From contig NC_080067.1 of NCBI RefSeq assembly GCF_949987535.1, positions 53,998,405-54,062,404 on the forward strand: a stretch of DNA of 64,000 nucleotides, written 5' to 3'. This document shows positions 43,310 through 55,269 of this stretch, piece by piece. Origin of the DNA: Balaenoptera acutorostrata (Eukaryota > Chordata > Mammalia > Artiodactyla > Balaenopteridae). Made by a program: the position numbers and the translations under genes. The stretch's first letter is position 1; each line of letters begins with the position of its first letter. The notes under the pieces were generated by a model. The model was not told where the DNA came from, ran no database searches, and was given only the letters and a program-made list of their open reading frames with translations.

Positions 43310-45028
43310 TGATACATAAAGAAATCAATAATAATTCTACTGATATCCCTCAGTAGTATTGAAGATGTGGGAAGAGAACACACACATAACTCCATAAATT
43401 TACCACCGTGCAGTTGCACATTCTACTCCTAAAAACCTGAAATCCAAACAACTGACAACTGACAACCAACACGTTCTCTCTCCCTCTCTCTTTCTCTGTC
43501 TCTCTCCTTCTCTCTCTCTTTTTTAGCTCTCTCTCAAACGTACCACCATATTTCAAATCCCCACTCACATCCTAGGAAAAGTACTATCAGCCCAATCTCC
43601 TATGTTTACCCCTAAAGATGCACAAACTGAGAATTAATGTACATAATTATGACTTGATAATACTCAAGATTAGCAAATACTTTAAAATCAAATTTTTGAC
43701 ACCTATTTTATTGTAGCCTAATTCTTAAAAAATTGGTCAATCATGGTTACTTTCAGTACATTAGAAATGGCCAAATTCTGGTCACCCCAAACCCCAAATA
43801 TTCTAGATATACATATATGTATTTATTCTATGAATTTGTCCTTGGCAGGTAACTTAAACCATAGTCACTGTAATATTATTTAATATATTTGATATAATAT
43901 TAATGAGACTCCTGAGTCCATAAGCAAGTTTTGTTACTAGTTGCTGAAATAAAGATGTAGAAGATTTTCTCATCCCAGGAAGCCAAGCTAACATTAAAAG
44001 CCAGCAATAAACTTTAGAGTAAATTTCAAAAAAATTGAAGAGTTGGTTTTTGAGAAACAAAGTGAAGTTGATTACAGTCAGATAGAAAAAAAATGAAGAA
44101 AAGTTTAGAGAAAGCCTGAGAAGTCTCAAAAGAAAGAAGTTTGAAGATTTTAGAAAATTTCCTGTTGAGTTTGAGTATATTACTGGTAAACTACTGTCTA
44201 TTTCTAAAGAAGGTGGGATTTAACAACTGGGCACAAAATTCAGCAACTAAGAAGTCATCCTTTCTCTTAAAGTCAGTAATGCTAAGAACCATACAAAATA
44301 CCCCATGCAGCCCAGCATTCTAGTTATATTTTTTTTTAATGAAAATGAACTAAAATCAACAATGTAAAAAGAATGAAAAATATACTATACTAATATACTA
44401 ATAGAATGAAATTAGATCTATACTAATAGAATGAAAAATAGATCCTAAGGGGAAAAGATAAAAGAAATTCTAGTTAATTCACCCAAAGAACATGATAAAG
44501 AAGCAAGTATGAAAGGATCTTATGAGAATGATGCTGACTGGTGATTCTCCATTTCCACAGATTTTCAAATAAGATGAAATGTTTCCCCATGGATGGATGG
44601 ATTGAAAATAAAGAAAACCCTCTTGACAATAGTAAATACAAGAGTGCTATTAAGTATTGGAAGAGATGACCAACAGAGGTTATGGGTTAGAGATCTTAGA
44701 AATCTTTTAAAAACAGGAGCAATGACCATTTGTCTTAGATGGTTTGTGTCTTCACCCACCTGGAGGCCAAATACTGAATCATTACCAAATGTGTGATTCT
44801 GTTATACCAGAGATTGAGGTCATTACCCCTGAAGTTTAATGCATGGGAATGGAGTAGGCAATTGATAGTGCCGAACTGAGGATTTAAGGATGGAAGCAGA
44901 CAATGACAGAATATAAGTCCAGCATTTCATTTCTCTAAAACTCCACAGAAAATAATTTCCTAAAAATAAAAGCTTGCTGAAGTTCTATTTTGTATTTTAC
45001 TTATGTGTGTATATAGCTTATTTCCTTT
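43310..45028. other. Unassigned AT-rich sequence with small low-complexity patches
   Basis: A (TC)-rich patch lies at about 43472-43522. A short imperfect tandem repeat built on 'actaatagaatgaaa' lies at 44390-44440. Frames at 43854-44129, 44141-44323 and 44565-44796 are under 95 codons with no domain. Confidence 0.45.
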
Positions 45029-45029
45029 A

Positions 45030-45370
45030 TTAAACCATAAGCTTCTTGAGGGCAAGAGACATATATTCATCTGAGTTTCCCCTCCCTACCACCCCACTCG
45101 GAGTCTCTAACACCAGGGCTGAGAGCCAAGTGTTACCATCAGACCTATGGGCGCCCATAAAGTCATGCTTGTCAGTGTCCTTTGTGACTGGTTTGGTGCC
45201 TAGACTCTAGAGGTAAACTATTTTGAACATCTTCCCTACTTTTGAGAGCTAGATTTTCGTGAGAAGAGGGAGTTTTACCTGCTTTGTTCATTAATGAATC
45301 CACAGCACCTAGAATTGTTTCTGGCCCATACCATGTATAATGACTATTGGTTAAATGAATGGTCGATATT
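45030..45370 (+). repeat. L2 3' end, about 0.3 kb
   Basis: 'aaaccataagcttcttgagg', 'gcaagagacatatattcatc' and, after an unmatched middle, 'ctttgttcattaatgaatcc', 'acagcacctagaattgtttc' and 'ttggttaaatgaatgg' fit two overlapping L2 3' segments. Confidence 0.78.
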
Positions 45371-46452
45371 CAATACACTTGTTAAGTGCTAGGAATAACA
45401 ATTTTTTAATTCTCCCAGACAGGAAAAAAATATTAAAATCATTCTCAGCTGGTTTTGTATCCTTGGATGCAAATCCATACTAATCGTAACCTTTTTGGTC
45501 CCTCTTCCTGTTATATTCCTATGAAAGAATATGTACACCCAGCAAGTTGCACCATGGTGTTTCAAAAGAGGGAAAATGTTTCAATAACACCAATAGTCCC
45601 ACGTAGAATAATTACTTCAATTCCTGTTTTTTAACTTTTCATTTCAAAAATTTCCAAATATCTGCCTAATCAGTAAGTAGTCCTAAAGCTACATTGTTCT
45701 AATCCTCTTTTCTGCAAGTAAAATGGGAGTGAAAGTATTTGATCCCAAGGGGGAAGGCATCATGAAAACCATAGAATTTTATAAATATACTATCTAATGT
45801 AAAAAAAATTTTTACATTATAAACCACACTGTGTATTTTAATACCTCCTTTTAGTTTTCCCATACCTTTAAGTTTCTAAAGCCAAAAACTAGTTTTCCAT
45901 CTGGTTAGCATAATTTATTTATTGCCTTGGGCACAGATTTGCCATGTAATATAAATAACAATACTATTTTGCATGGCTATTATACCTCTGGAAACTTCCC
46001 CAACATTAATTTTCACAACCCTCCTTAAGGAACAGGTGAACACTCACGTTATTAAGGCCCTGGCTTGAAGAAGAACACGTTTGCAAGAAAGTTTTAATTT
46101 ACTGTTTGTCAATTCATTGTTATATGGGTGTCTACTTGTGTTTCACTAGATCCCTAAAAAAAAACACTTGCCTTGTAACATTCCCCATAGAACATATAAT
46201 TTCAGTTTAGATTCTTCTCTTAACCAGGCAGGAGGCTAAATTCTATTTGTTTATATGTCTGTTGTAAGAGATCTCTATGTCCACAGGATAACAAAGCTCA
46301 ATTGGACCAGATACACAAGTGAAATTTCTCAGTTTGGTCAGTTCGTAAAGCATAATCATCTGACAACACTCTCTGTGCAATGGCTTTTAAAAACAGTTTC
46401 CCATTTACTAAGAACCAGAACTTGGTGTTGCCATCGCTGTAGTAAAAGGAGA
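45371..46452. other. Unassigned AT-rich sequence
   Basis: A perfect 10-bp inverted repeat, 'aatgtaaaaa' and 'tttttacatt' with a 3-nt spacer, lies at 45796-45818. No gene or repeat family was recognised. Confidence 0.45.
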
Positions 46453-46454
46453 AC

Positions 46455-46690
46455 ACAGTGTCACCGTCGTGGTAATAACAAGTAACATTTGCTGAGGACT
46501 ATATGCTGGTTCTTGTTCTAAGCACCTTATACGTATTAACTCATTTAACTTTCGCAATAACCTTAAAACATAAGTGCAATTATTATCCCTTACTTCAAAG
46601 ATACAGAAACTGGGGCAAAACGATAGATAGATAGATAATTGCCCAAAGTCACACAGCTAATAAAAGGTGGGAGGGACCAGTGTTCCATAG
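46455..46690 (-). repeat. MIR SINE, reverse strand, with internal (GATA)n
   Basis: 'taacatttgctgaggactat', 'gttctaagcaccttatacgt', 'aactttcgcaataaccttaa' and 'ccaaagtcacacagctaata' match reversed MIR. A (GATA) run at 46622-46637 interrupts its core. Confidence 0.9.
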
Positions 46691-46699
46691 CCTGAGACC

Positions 46700-48563
46700 A
46701 ATATTTATTGAGTATCTGTTTTTTGCCAGGCACTTCATATGCTTTGACTGCTCAATATTTTCTATATTAGAGAAATGACCATCCTGTATTCTGATTTTCA
46801 GCAATGTTTACCAGAAAACCTGGAATTACCCAAATCTTTCTGATAATCACTTCTTTTACCTAAAACAGTAAATGCTGAGAAAACAGTAACAGATTTTTTT
46901 TGACACTGTTATACATGGCTTGGATTCTGCCAAAGGGATTGTGGCTCATTACCACATGTAAACACACAAACAGACACACATTCACACACACACACAATCG
47001 CCTGTTGAATTGGCCAATTCAAACAACTAGTCAGTGCAATGAAGCTTGGGGAAATCAGTCAAACGAGTTATCTGACACCTTGTAGAACAAAAGGGGACAG
47101 AGGGAAGGGGATCCAAATATTTGTTGGTTCTCGTTTTTCACGCTTTAATAACCTGTACTGGAATCACACAAAAACCTAGTTCTGGAGCCTGTAAAATATT
47201 GAGAAGGAAAGTTTAAGGACAACAGATAGAGCTTCTAGTGCCACTTGGAGACTGTATTGATCTGGTTATCTGGTTCCAAAGAGTTACTCTGCACAGCATC
47301 ATAGCCTAATGCTTCATGGAACAAAGACCTTCTGGTTCCATCTCTATGTCTTTTATCTTTGAAAAATGCACTTTTCTATTTGTTTACAAAGTCCTATTAT
47401 TCACCTACCAGGGGAAAAACATCACATTTAAATTAATCCCTTTAGCCAAAAGTAAATGCTGGTCTGAAAGGTTCAGCTCCAGAAGTAGCCAGGGATAAAT
47501 GTAAGCTCCATGCAGTTCCAAATCAATTTGTTGATTCAATTGGCATAACAATTCAAACTGTTGCTCTCTGGACCATATTTTAGTTGCAGAAACCAGAAGA
47601 AAACTATAAATGAATAGAAAACAATCTGTATTATTTGTATTAAGCAAAATAAAATTACATAAAGAGATACCTGAATACATAGAATATCTTTCACCTTTGA
47701 AGTAGTTGCTGTATCTTCTGTATAATGTTGAAGTTTTTAACATAGACATTCTTTTATCAAACCTCAGAGTAAATAGCAACATAAAAACATAGAGTAGCTT
47801 ACTGGCTCATAGATGATGCCTTCCTAAAGGCTGCAGTGGATTATATATACCTATCTTTGGCAATTCCTTTTGGAATGTTTTTTTCATTTTTCTGTAGAGA
47901 TTTTGTGGGAGATTTTTATTTTATTTTGTTTTGATTCTTTCGTGAGCTACAAAATTATGTGGCTCTCTGCTTCAAGATTCCTCCTATTGAAAGTTCTGCC
48001 ATCTTGTTAGGAACATACATGACACATCCACCAGAGTTCAGGGGTGAAGAGAAATGAATTTCAAAACCACACAATTTATGTGGAAATGAAGCACATTCCT
48101 CACTTGTTTCTGTGTCAGACATATGGGAAGACTGTGTGTATAATAGACTGTTTGATTTCTGTGATGGACAGATTTTTTTTTAAGCCCTCTGAAGAAAAAA
48201 AAAGTCACACTGGTTTCTAGTCTCATCTATACTTCTTTTCCTGTATTTTCTGTGGAAACATTTTAGAACTCACAGTTTCCATATTAGGTACACTTTCCAC
48301 AGTTAATTAATCCTGTTTCCCGCATGACAAATGGCCCTATCTCATAAAAGGGAACATTGGCAAGCAAGGATTGAGTCAAAGAAGGTATTCTTTGATATTT
48401 ATATATGAATTAGGTTTTTTAATCTTAAAACATTGAACTCTCAAATTAGAAAAATATAGTACCTCTCCTATAGAAAAGTAAATATTGGCATCTTGTAGGT
48501 AAATGAAATGTACGAGTATTTTTTTCCTCTCTCAAGAACCACAATGCCCAATTACAGGATAAG
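46700..48563. other. Unassigned sequence up to the L1
   Basis: A (CA)-rich patch lies at 46961-46997. The 125-codon minus frame at 47405-47782 has hydrophobic stretches but no domain I recognise and no repeat homology. I call no gene. Confidence 0.45.
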
Positions 48564-48574
48564 AAGTATGAGTG
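48564..48574 (+). repeat. Left target-site duplication of the L1
   Basis: 'aagtatgagtg' is repeated exactly at 54481-54491, fixing the L1 boundaries. Confidence 0.97.
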
Positions 48575-48589
48575 GTCTAGAGATTGGGT

Positions 48590-48598
48590 CAAGATGGC
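48590..48598 (+). promoter_or_regulatory. YY1 motif at the L1 5' end
   Basis: The exact 'caagatggc' core matches the YY1 site that directs accurate initiation in human L1. Binding in this family is inferred from motif and position. Confidence 0.65.
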
Positions 48599-49397
48599 AG
48601 AGTAGAAGGACGTGCGCTCACTCCCTCTTGCAAGAACACCGGAAATATAACTAACTGCTGAACAATCATCAACAGGAGGACACTGGAACTCACCAAAAAA
48701 GATGCCCCACATCCAAGGACAGGGGAGAAGCTGCAATGAGACAGTAGGAGGGGCACAATCACAATAAAACCAAATCCCATGGCCGCTGGCTCGGTGACTC
48801 ACAGCCTGGAGAACACTTATACCACAGAGGTCCACCCACTGGAGTGAGGGTTCTGAGCCCCACGTCAGGCTTCCCAAACTGGGGGTCTGGCAAGAGGAAG
48901 AGGAATTCCTAGAGAATCAGACATTGAAGGCTAGCAGAATTTGACTGCAGAACTTCGACAGGACTGGGGGAAGTGGAGACTCCACTCTTGGAGGGGACAC
49001 ACAAAGTAGTGTGCCCATCGGAACCCAGGGGAAGGGGAAGGAGCAGTGACCCCATAAGAGACTGAACCAGACCTACCTGCTAGTGTTCGAGGGTCTCCTG
49101 CAGAGGCAGGGGTGGGGGTGGCTGTGGCTCACGGAGGGAAAAAGGACACTGGCAGCAAAAGTCCTAGGAAGTACTCTTTGGCGGGAACCCTCCCAGAGTC
49201 TGCCATTAGCCCCATTAGGCTCCGGTGCTGGGTTGCCCCAGGCCAAACAACCAACACGGAGGGAACCCAGCCCCACCCATCAGCAGACAAGTGGATTAAA
49301 GATTTACTGAGCTCTGCCCACCAGAGCAACACCCAGCTCTACCCACCACCAGTCCCTTGCATCAGGAAGCTTGCACAAGCCTCTTAGATAGCCTCAT

Positions 49398-49411
49398 CCA
49401 CCAGAGGGCAG
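49398..49411 (+). promoter_or_regulatory. CTCF consensus core in the L1 5' UTR
   Basis: 'ccaccagagggcag' agrees at all 14 positions with the degenerate CTCF core CCA(C/G)(C/T)AG(G/A)(G/T)GGC(A/G)(C/G). It lies about 50 bases before ORF1. CTCF binding is inference. Confidence 0.5.
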
Positions 49412-49463
49412 ACAGCAGAAGCAAGAAGAACTACAATCCTACAGCCCGTGGAATGAAAACCAC

Positions 49464-50386
49464 ATGCACAGAAAGATAGACAAAATGAAAAGGCAGAGGA
49501 CTTTGTACCAGATGAAGGAACAAGATAAAACCCCAGAAAAACAACTAAATGGAGTAGAGGTAGGCAACCTTCCAGAAAAAGAATTCAGGATAATGATAGT
49601 GAAGATGATCCAGGATGCTGGAAAAAGAATGGAGGCAAAGATCGAGAAGATGCAAGAAATGTTTAACAAAGACCTAGAAGAATTAAAGAACAAAACAACA
49701 GAGATGAACAATACAATAACTGAAATGAAAAATACACTAGAAGGAATCAATAGCAGAATAACTGAGGCAGAAGAACAGATAAGTGACCTGGAAGACAGAA
49801 TGGTGGAATTCACTGCTGTGGAAGAGAATAAAGAAAAAAGAATGAAAAGAAATGAAGACAGACTAACAGACCTCTGGGACAACATTAAACACAACAACAT
49901 TCGCATTATAGGGGTCCCAGAAGGAGAAGAGAGAGAGAAAGGACCCGAGAAAATATTTGAAGAGATTATAGTCAAAAAGTTCCCTAACATGGGAAACGAA
50001 ATAGCCACCCAAGTGCAGGAAGCTCAGAGTCCCACACAGGATAAACCCAAGGAGAACCACACCAAGACACATAGTAATCAACTTGACAAAAATTAAAGAC
50101 ACAGAAAAATTATTAAAAGCAACAAGGGAAGAATGACGAATAACATACAAGGGAACTCCCATAAGTTAACAGCTGATTTCTCAGCAGAAACTCTACAAGT
50201 CAGAAGGGAGTAGCACGAATATTTAAAATGATGAAAGGGAAGAACCTACAACCAAGGTTACTCTATCCGGCAAGAATCCCATTCAGAATTGACGGAGAAA
50301 TCAAAAGCTTTACAGACAAGCAAAAGCTAAGAGAATTCAGCACCACCAAACCAGCTCTACAACAAATGCTAAAGGAACTTCTCTAA
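49464..50386 (+). pseudogene. L1 ORF1 (RNA-binding protein), broken
   Basis: ORF1p is the trimeric RNA chaperone of L1. The first 210 codons are open from the ATG at 49464; an in-frame ATG at 49485 matches the usual family start better. Residues about 55-135 are Glu/Lys/Met-rich with heptad spacing, the coiled coil, and 'NIRIIGVPEGEE' marks the start of the RRM-like domain. The frame then shifts by one base before about 50092, giving a stop at 50094. Further stops lie at 50134 (TGA), 50167 (TAA) and 50211 (TAG), with more shifts, so the C-terminal nucleic-acid-binding domain is lost. The ancestral stop is at 50384-50386. Confidence 0.95.
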
Positions 50387-50444
50387 GTGGGAAACACAAG
50401 AGAAGAAAAGGACCTACATGAACAAACACATAACAATTAAGAAA

Positions 50445-53400
50445 ATGGTAATAGGAACATACATATCGATAATTACCTTAAAGCTGAATGGATTAAATGC
50501 TCCAACCAAAAGACACAGGATCGCCAAATGGATACAAAAACAAGACCCATATATATGCTGTCTACAAGAGACTCATTTCTGACCTAGGGACACATACAGA
50601 CTGAATGTGAGGGGATGGAAAAAGATATTCCACGCAAATGGAAATCAAAAGAAAGCTGGAGTAGCAATACTCATATCAGATAAAATAGACTTTAAAATAA
50701 AGAATGTTACAAAAGACAAGGAAGGACACTACATAATGATCAAGGGATCAATCCGAGAAGAAGATATAACAATTATATATATATATGCACCCAACATAGG
50801 AGCACCTCAATACATAAGGCAACTGCTAACAGCTATAAAAGAGGAAATCAACAGTAACACAATAACAGTGGGAGACTTTAACACCTCACTTACACCAATG
50901 GACAGATCATCCAGACAGAAAATTAATAAGGAAAAAACAAGCCTTAAATGACACAATAGACCAGATAGATTTAATTGATAGTTGTAGGACATGCCATCCA
51001 AAAACAGCACATTACACTTTCTTCACAAGTGCACATGAAACATTCTCCAGGATTGATCACGTCTTGGGTCACAAATCAAGCCTTGGTAAATTTAAGAAAA
51101 TTGAAATCATGTCAAGCATCTTTTCTGACCACAATGCTATGAGATTAGAAATCAATTACAGGGAAAAAAACAGAAAAAACACAAATACATGGAGGCTAAA
51201 CAATACGTTACTAAATAACCAAGAGATCACTGAAGAAATCAAAGAGGAAATCAAAAAATAGCTAGAGGCAAATGACAATGAAAACACGATGATCTAAAAC
51301 CTATGGGATGCAGCAAAAGCAGTTCTAAGAGGGAAGTTTATAGCAATACAATCCTACGTCAAGAAACAAGAAAAATCTCAAATAAACAGTTTAACCTTAC
51401 ACCTAAAGGAACTAGAGAAAGAAGAACAAACAAAACCCAAAGTTAACAGAAGGAAAGAAATCATAAAAATCACAGCAGAAATAAATGAAATAGAAACAAA
51501 GAAAATAATAGCGAAGATCAATAAGACTAAAAGCTGGTTCTCTGAGAAGATAAACAAAATTGATAAACCTTTAGCCAGACTCATCAAGAAAAAGAGGGAG
51601 AGGACTCAAATCAATAAAATTAAAAATGAAAAAGGAGAAGTTAACAACAGACACTGCAGAAATACAAAGCATCCTAAGAGACTACTACAAGCATCTCTAG
51701 GCCAATAAAATGGACAACCTGGAAGAAATGGACAAATTCTTAGAAAGGTATAACCTTCCAAGACTGAACCAGGAAGAAATAGAAAATATGAACAGACCAA
51801 CCACAGGTAATGAAATTGAAACTGTGATTAAAAATATTCCAACAAACAAAAGTCCAGGACCAGATGGTTTCACAGATGAATTCTATCAAACATTCAGAGA
51901 AGAGCTAACACCCATCTTTCTCAAACTCTCCCAAAACACTGCAGAGGAAGGAACACTCCCAAACTCATTCGACAAAGCCACCATCACCTTGATACCAAAA
52001 CCAGACAGAGATACTACAAAAAAAGAAAATTACACACCAACATCACTGATGAATATAGATGCAAAAATCGTCAACAAAATACTAGCAAACAGAATACAAC
52101 AACACATTAAAAGCATCATACACCATGATCAAGTGGGATTTATCCCAGGGATGCAAGGATTCTTCAATATACGCAAATCAACCAATGTGATACACCATAG
52201 TAACAAACTGAAGAATAAAAACCATATGATCATCTCAATAGATGCAGAAAAAGCTTTTGACAAAATTCAACACCCATTTATGATAAAAACTCTCCTGGAG
52301 GTGGGCATAGAGGCAACCTACCTCAACATAATAAAGGCCATATATGACAAAGCCACAGCAAACATCATTCTCAGTGGTGAAAAACTGAAAGCATTTCCTC
52401 TAAGATCAGGAACAAGACAAGGATGTCCGCTTTCGCCACTATTATTCAACATAGTTTTGGAAGTCCTAGCCACAGCAATCAGAGAAGAAAAAGAAATAAA
52501 AGGAATACAAATTGGAAAAGAAGAAGTAAAACTGTCACTGTTTGCAGACGACATGATACTATACATAGGGAATCCTAAAGATGCCACCAGAAAACTACTA
52601 GAGCTAATCAAAGAATTTGGTAAAGTTGCAGGATACAAAATTAATGCACAGAAACCTCTTGCATTCCCATACACTAACAACAAAAGATCACAAAGAGAAA
52701 TTAAGGAAACAATCCCATTCACCATTGCAACAAAAGGAATAAAATACCTAGGTATAAACCTACCTAAGGAGGTGAAAGACCTGTATGCACAAAACTATAA
52801 TAAGACACTGATGAAAGAAATCAAAGATGACACAAACAGATGGAGAGATATACCATGTTCTTGGATTGGAAGAATCAATATTGTGAAAATAACTATACTA
52901 CCCACAGCAATTTACAGATTCAATGCAATCCCTATCAGTTTACCAATGACATTTTTTTACAGAACTAGAACAAAAAATCTTAAAATTTGTATGGAGACAC
53001 AAAAGACCCTGAATAGCCAAAGCAGTCTTGAGGGAAAAAAAAATGGAGCTGTAGGAATCAGACTCCCTGACTTCAGACTATACTACAAAGCTACAGTAAT
53101 CAAGACAATATGGTACTGGCACAAAAACAGAAATATAGATCAATGGAACAGGATAGAAAGCCCAGAGATAAACCCACGCACCTATGGTCAACTAATCTAT
53201 GACAAAGGAGGCAAGGATATGCAATGGAGAAAAGACAGCATCTTCAATAAGTGGTGCTGAGAAAACCGGACAGCTTCATGTAAAAGAATGAAATTAGTAC
53301 ACTCCCTAACACCATACACAAAAATAAACTCAAAGTGGATTGGAGACCTAAATGTAAGACCAGACACTATAAAACTCTTAGAGGAAAACATAGGAAGAAC

Positions 53401-54269
53401 ACCCTTTGACATAAATCACAGCAAGATCTTTTTTGATCCACCTCCTAGAGTAAAGGAAATAAAAACAAAAATAAACAAATGGGACCTAATGAAACTTAAA
53501 AGCTTTTGCAAAGCAAAGGAAACTACAGACAAGACAAAAAGACAGCCCTCAGAATGGGAGAAAATATTTGCAAACGAATCAACGGACAAAGGATTAATCT
53601 CCAAAATATATAATGAGCTCATGTCAATATTAAAAAGACAAACAATGCAATCAAAATATGGGCAGAAGACCTAAATAGACAGTTCTCCAAAGAAGACATA
53701 CAATGACCAAGAAGCACACGAAAAGCTGCTCAACATCACTAATTATTAGAGAAATGCAAATCAAAACTACAGTGAGGTATCACCTCACACCAGTCAGAAT
53801 GGCCATCATCAAAAAATCTACAAACAACAAATGCTGGAGAGGGTGTGGAGAAAAGGGAACCCTCTTGCACTGTTGGTGGGAATGTAAATTGATAACAGCC
53901 ACTATGGAGAACAGTATGGAGGTTCCTTAAAATACTGAAAATAGAATTACCATATGATCCAGCAATCCCACTACTGGGCATATACCCAGAGAAAACCATA
54001 ATTCAAAAAGACACATGCATCCCCGAGTGTTCATTGCAGCACTATTTACAATAGCCAGGTCATGGAAGCAACCTAAATGCCCATCGACAGATGAATGGAT
54101 AAAGAGGTTGTGGTACATATATACAATGGAATATTACTCAGCCATAAAAAGGAACAAAATTGGGTCATTTGTAGAGATGTGGATGGACCTACAGACTGTC
54201 ATACAGAGTGAAGTAAGTCAGAAAGAGAAAAACAAATACCGTATATTAATGTCTATATGTAGAATATAG
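50445..54269 (+). pseudogene. L1 ORF2 (endonuclease / reverse transcriptase), broken
   Basis: The ATG at 50445 opens the AP-type endonuclease; 'CCLQETHF' holds its catalytic Glu and 'FSDHNAM' (near 51121-51141) its terminal His. Lesions are TGA 50580, a +1 shift in an A6 run at 50932-50937, TAG 51259, TAA 51295, a +1 shift near 51645, TAG 51698, TGA 53258 and more shifts after 53670. The longest open piece, 51710-53260, is 516 codons of reverse transcriptase: motif A 'DAEKAFD' at residues 178-184, 'GTRQGCP' at 234-240 and FADD at 278-281 (nt 52541-52552). The Cys-rich C-terminal '[20 protein letters not shown]' is encoded near 53824-53883. Catalytic Asp residues are kept, but the protein is not made whole. 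Confidence 0.96.
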
Positions 54270-54480
54270 AAAAATGGTACTGATAAACCGGTTTGCAAGG
54301 CAGAAATAGAGACACAGATGTAGAGAACAAATGTATGGACACCAAAGGGGGTAAGCAGGGCGGGGAGTGTGGGATGAATTGGGAGATTGGGACTGACATA
54401 TATACACTAATACATATAAAATAGATAACTAATAAGAACCTGCTGTATAAAAAATAAATTAATTAAATTAAATTTTAAAA
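54270..54480 (+). other. L1 3' UTR and A-rich end
   Basis: It is G-rich early ('gcagggcggggagtgtggga'), then AT-rich. A polyadenylation signal AATAAA lies at 54453-54458, and the end is 'aattaaattaaattttaaaa' rather than a clean poly-A, which suggests tail decay. Confidence 0.88.
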
Positions 54481-54491
54481 AAGTATGAGTG
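54481..54491 (+). repeat. Right target-site duplication of the L1
   Basis: 'aagtatgagtg', identical to 48564-48574. Confidence 0.97.
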
Positions 54492-54890
54492 TTCCATACC
54501 TCGATTTTTAGGTCTACCATATCTTGTGCTCTCAACTATGAAAATTCAGAAAATAAACACTACTCAAATAGCTGTGTGGTAGTCTTTGAAAATTGCCAAT
54601 ACAAAGGACCTTCCTTGTTTTTCCTCCCAAATCTCCAAGTTTGGGGGAAAAAATAATAAATTCCGTATTGCTAACTTGTTGACTATTTTTCCCTTTACTC
54701 AATATTAAATTAAGATGGGAAAAGCCCCGGGATATTAGCCTAGCCTGTCAACCTCCCACAGAGACACAGAGCGTTATCCTTGCATGAGACATAGAAAGAT
54801 GAATGGCACCACTATTTTTATCTATAAGAAGTGACTGAAAATCTCATTGATTGACAGTAGGTCGCATTTGGTTATCTCACATCTCTAAAG
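54492..54890. other. Unassigned sequence
   Basis: Flank of the L1 insertion with no repeat recognised. Confidence 0.45.
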
Positions 54891-54894
54891 ACCA

Positions 54895-55062
54895 AGAAGG
54901 CATCATGCTGGACTAGATTCTGCTCTTGGCTTTATCAGTCAATACTGATCCTGGGAACTTCATGCTGCCTCTCGGGGTCTGTTTCCTCATTCGTAAAATG
55001 GATGGAAAAAACATTCTCTGATGGTCCCTCAGCTCCAGCATTTTATGATTCTATCTCATGCT
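54895..55062 (+). repeat. MIR SINE
   Basis: 'gattctgctcttggctttat', 'ggtctgtttcctcattcgta', 'aaatggatggaaaaaacatt' and 'gctccagcattttatgattc' match MIR or MIRc. Confidence 0.8.
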
Positions 55063-55229
55063 ATATAATATGGCACTATTTCCACTCCCTTCACTCTCCA
55101 AACCCACTGATTTATTGCTGAATAGCCAGTCAGTACAATGAGCTCTGGGCTTAATCTGGCCTGTCTTGCATTGGTCCATCCAAGGTATTGTCCACCTTCC
55201 TCACTAAGCTGCAATTCTGACTCACATAC

Positions 55230-55264
55230 AAAAAAAAAAAAAAAAACTATCTATCTATCTATCT
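55230..55264. repeat. A17 followed by (CTAT)n
   Basis: A 17-base A run at 55230-55246 and then about four and a half CTAT units. Confidence 0.95.
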
Positions 55265-55269
55265 GCCTA

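Larger units (their letters stand above)
48575..49463 (+). promoter_or_regulatory. L1 5' UTR with internal promoter
   Basis: About 0.9 kb of GC-moderate sequence precedes ORF1. A YY1 core 'caagatggc' lies at 48590-48598, about 15 bases from the element's 5' edge, the position where YY1 sets the start site in other L1s. A consensus CTCF core occurs near its end (49398-49411). A 143-codon antisense frame (48446-48877, minus) leaves the element through this end. Plus-strand frames at 49083-49387 have no L1 homology. Confidence 0.85.
48575..54480 (+). mobile_element. Full-length L1 LINE retrotransposon, coding-defective
   Basis: This ~5.9 kb insertion has a 5' UTR, ORF1, a short inter-ORF spacer, ORF2, a 3' UTR and an A-rich end, flanked by perfect 11-bp duplications. 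The 5' end is intact to the 'caagatggc' YY1 motif. Both ORFs carry several stops and frameshifts, so it cannot move itself. It is much less decayed than the other L1 pieces here, so it is moderately young. In life the family encodes an RNA-binding chaperone (ORF1p) and an endonuclease/reverse transcriptase (ORF2p) for target-primed reverse transcription. Confidence 0.97.

Noticed and set aside
47405..47782. 125-codon minus-strand frame with hydrophobic stretches
   Set aside because: AT-rich DNA favours Leu/Phe/Ile codons, and there is no domain, repeat or exon structure to support it.
49439..50008. 189-codon minus-strand frame
   Set aside because: It is the antisense shadow of L1 ORF1. The same applies to 51378-51800, 52318-52725 and 53197-53999 against ORF2.
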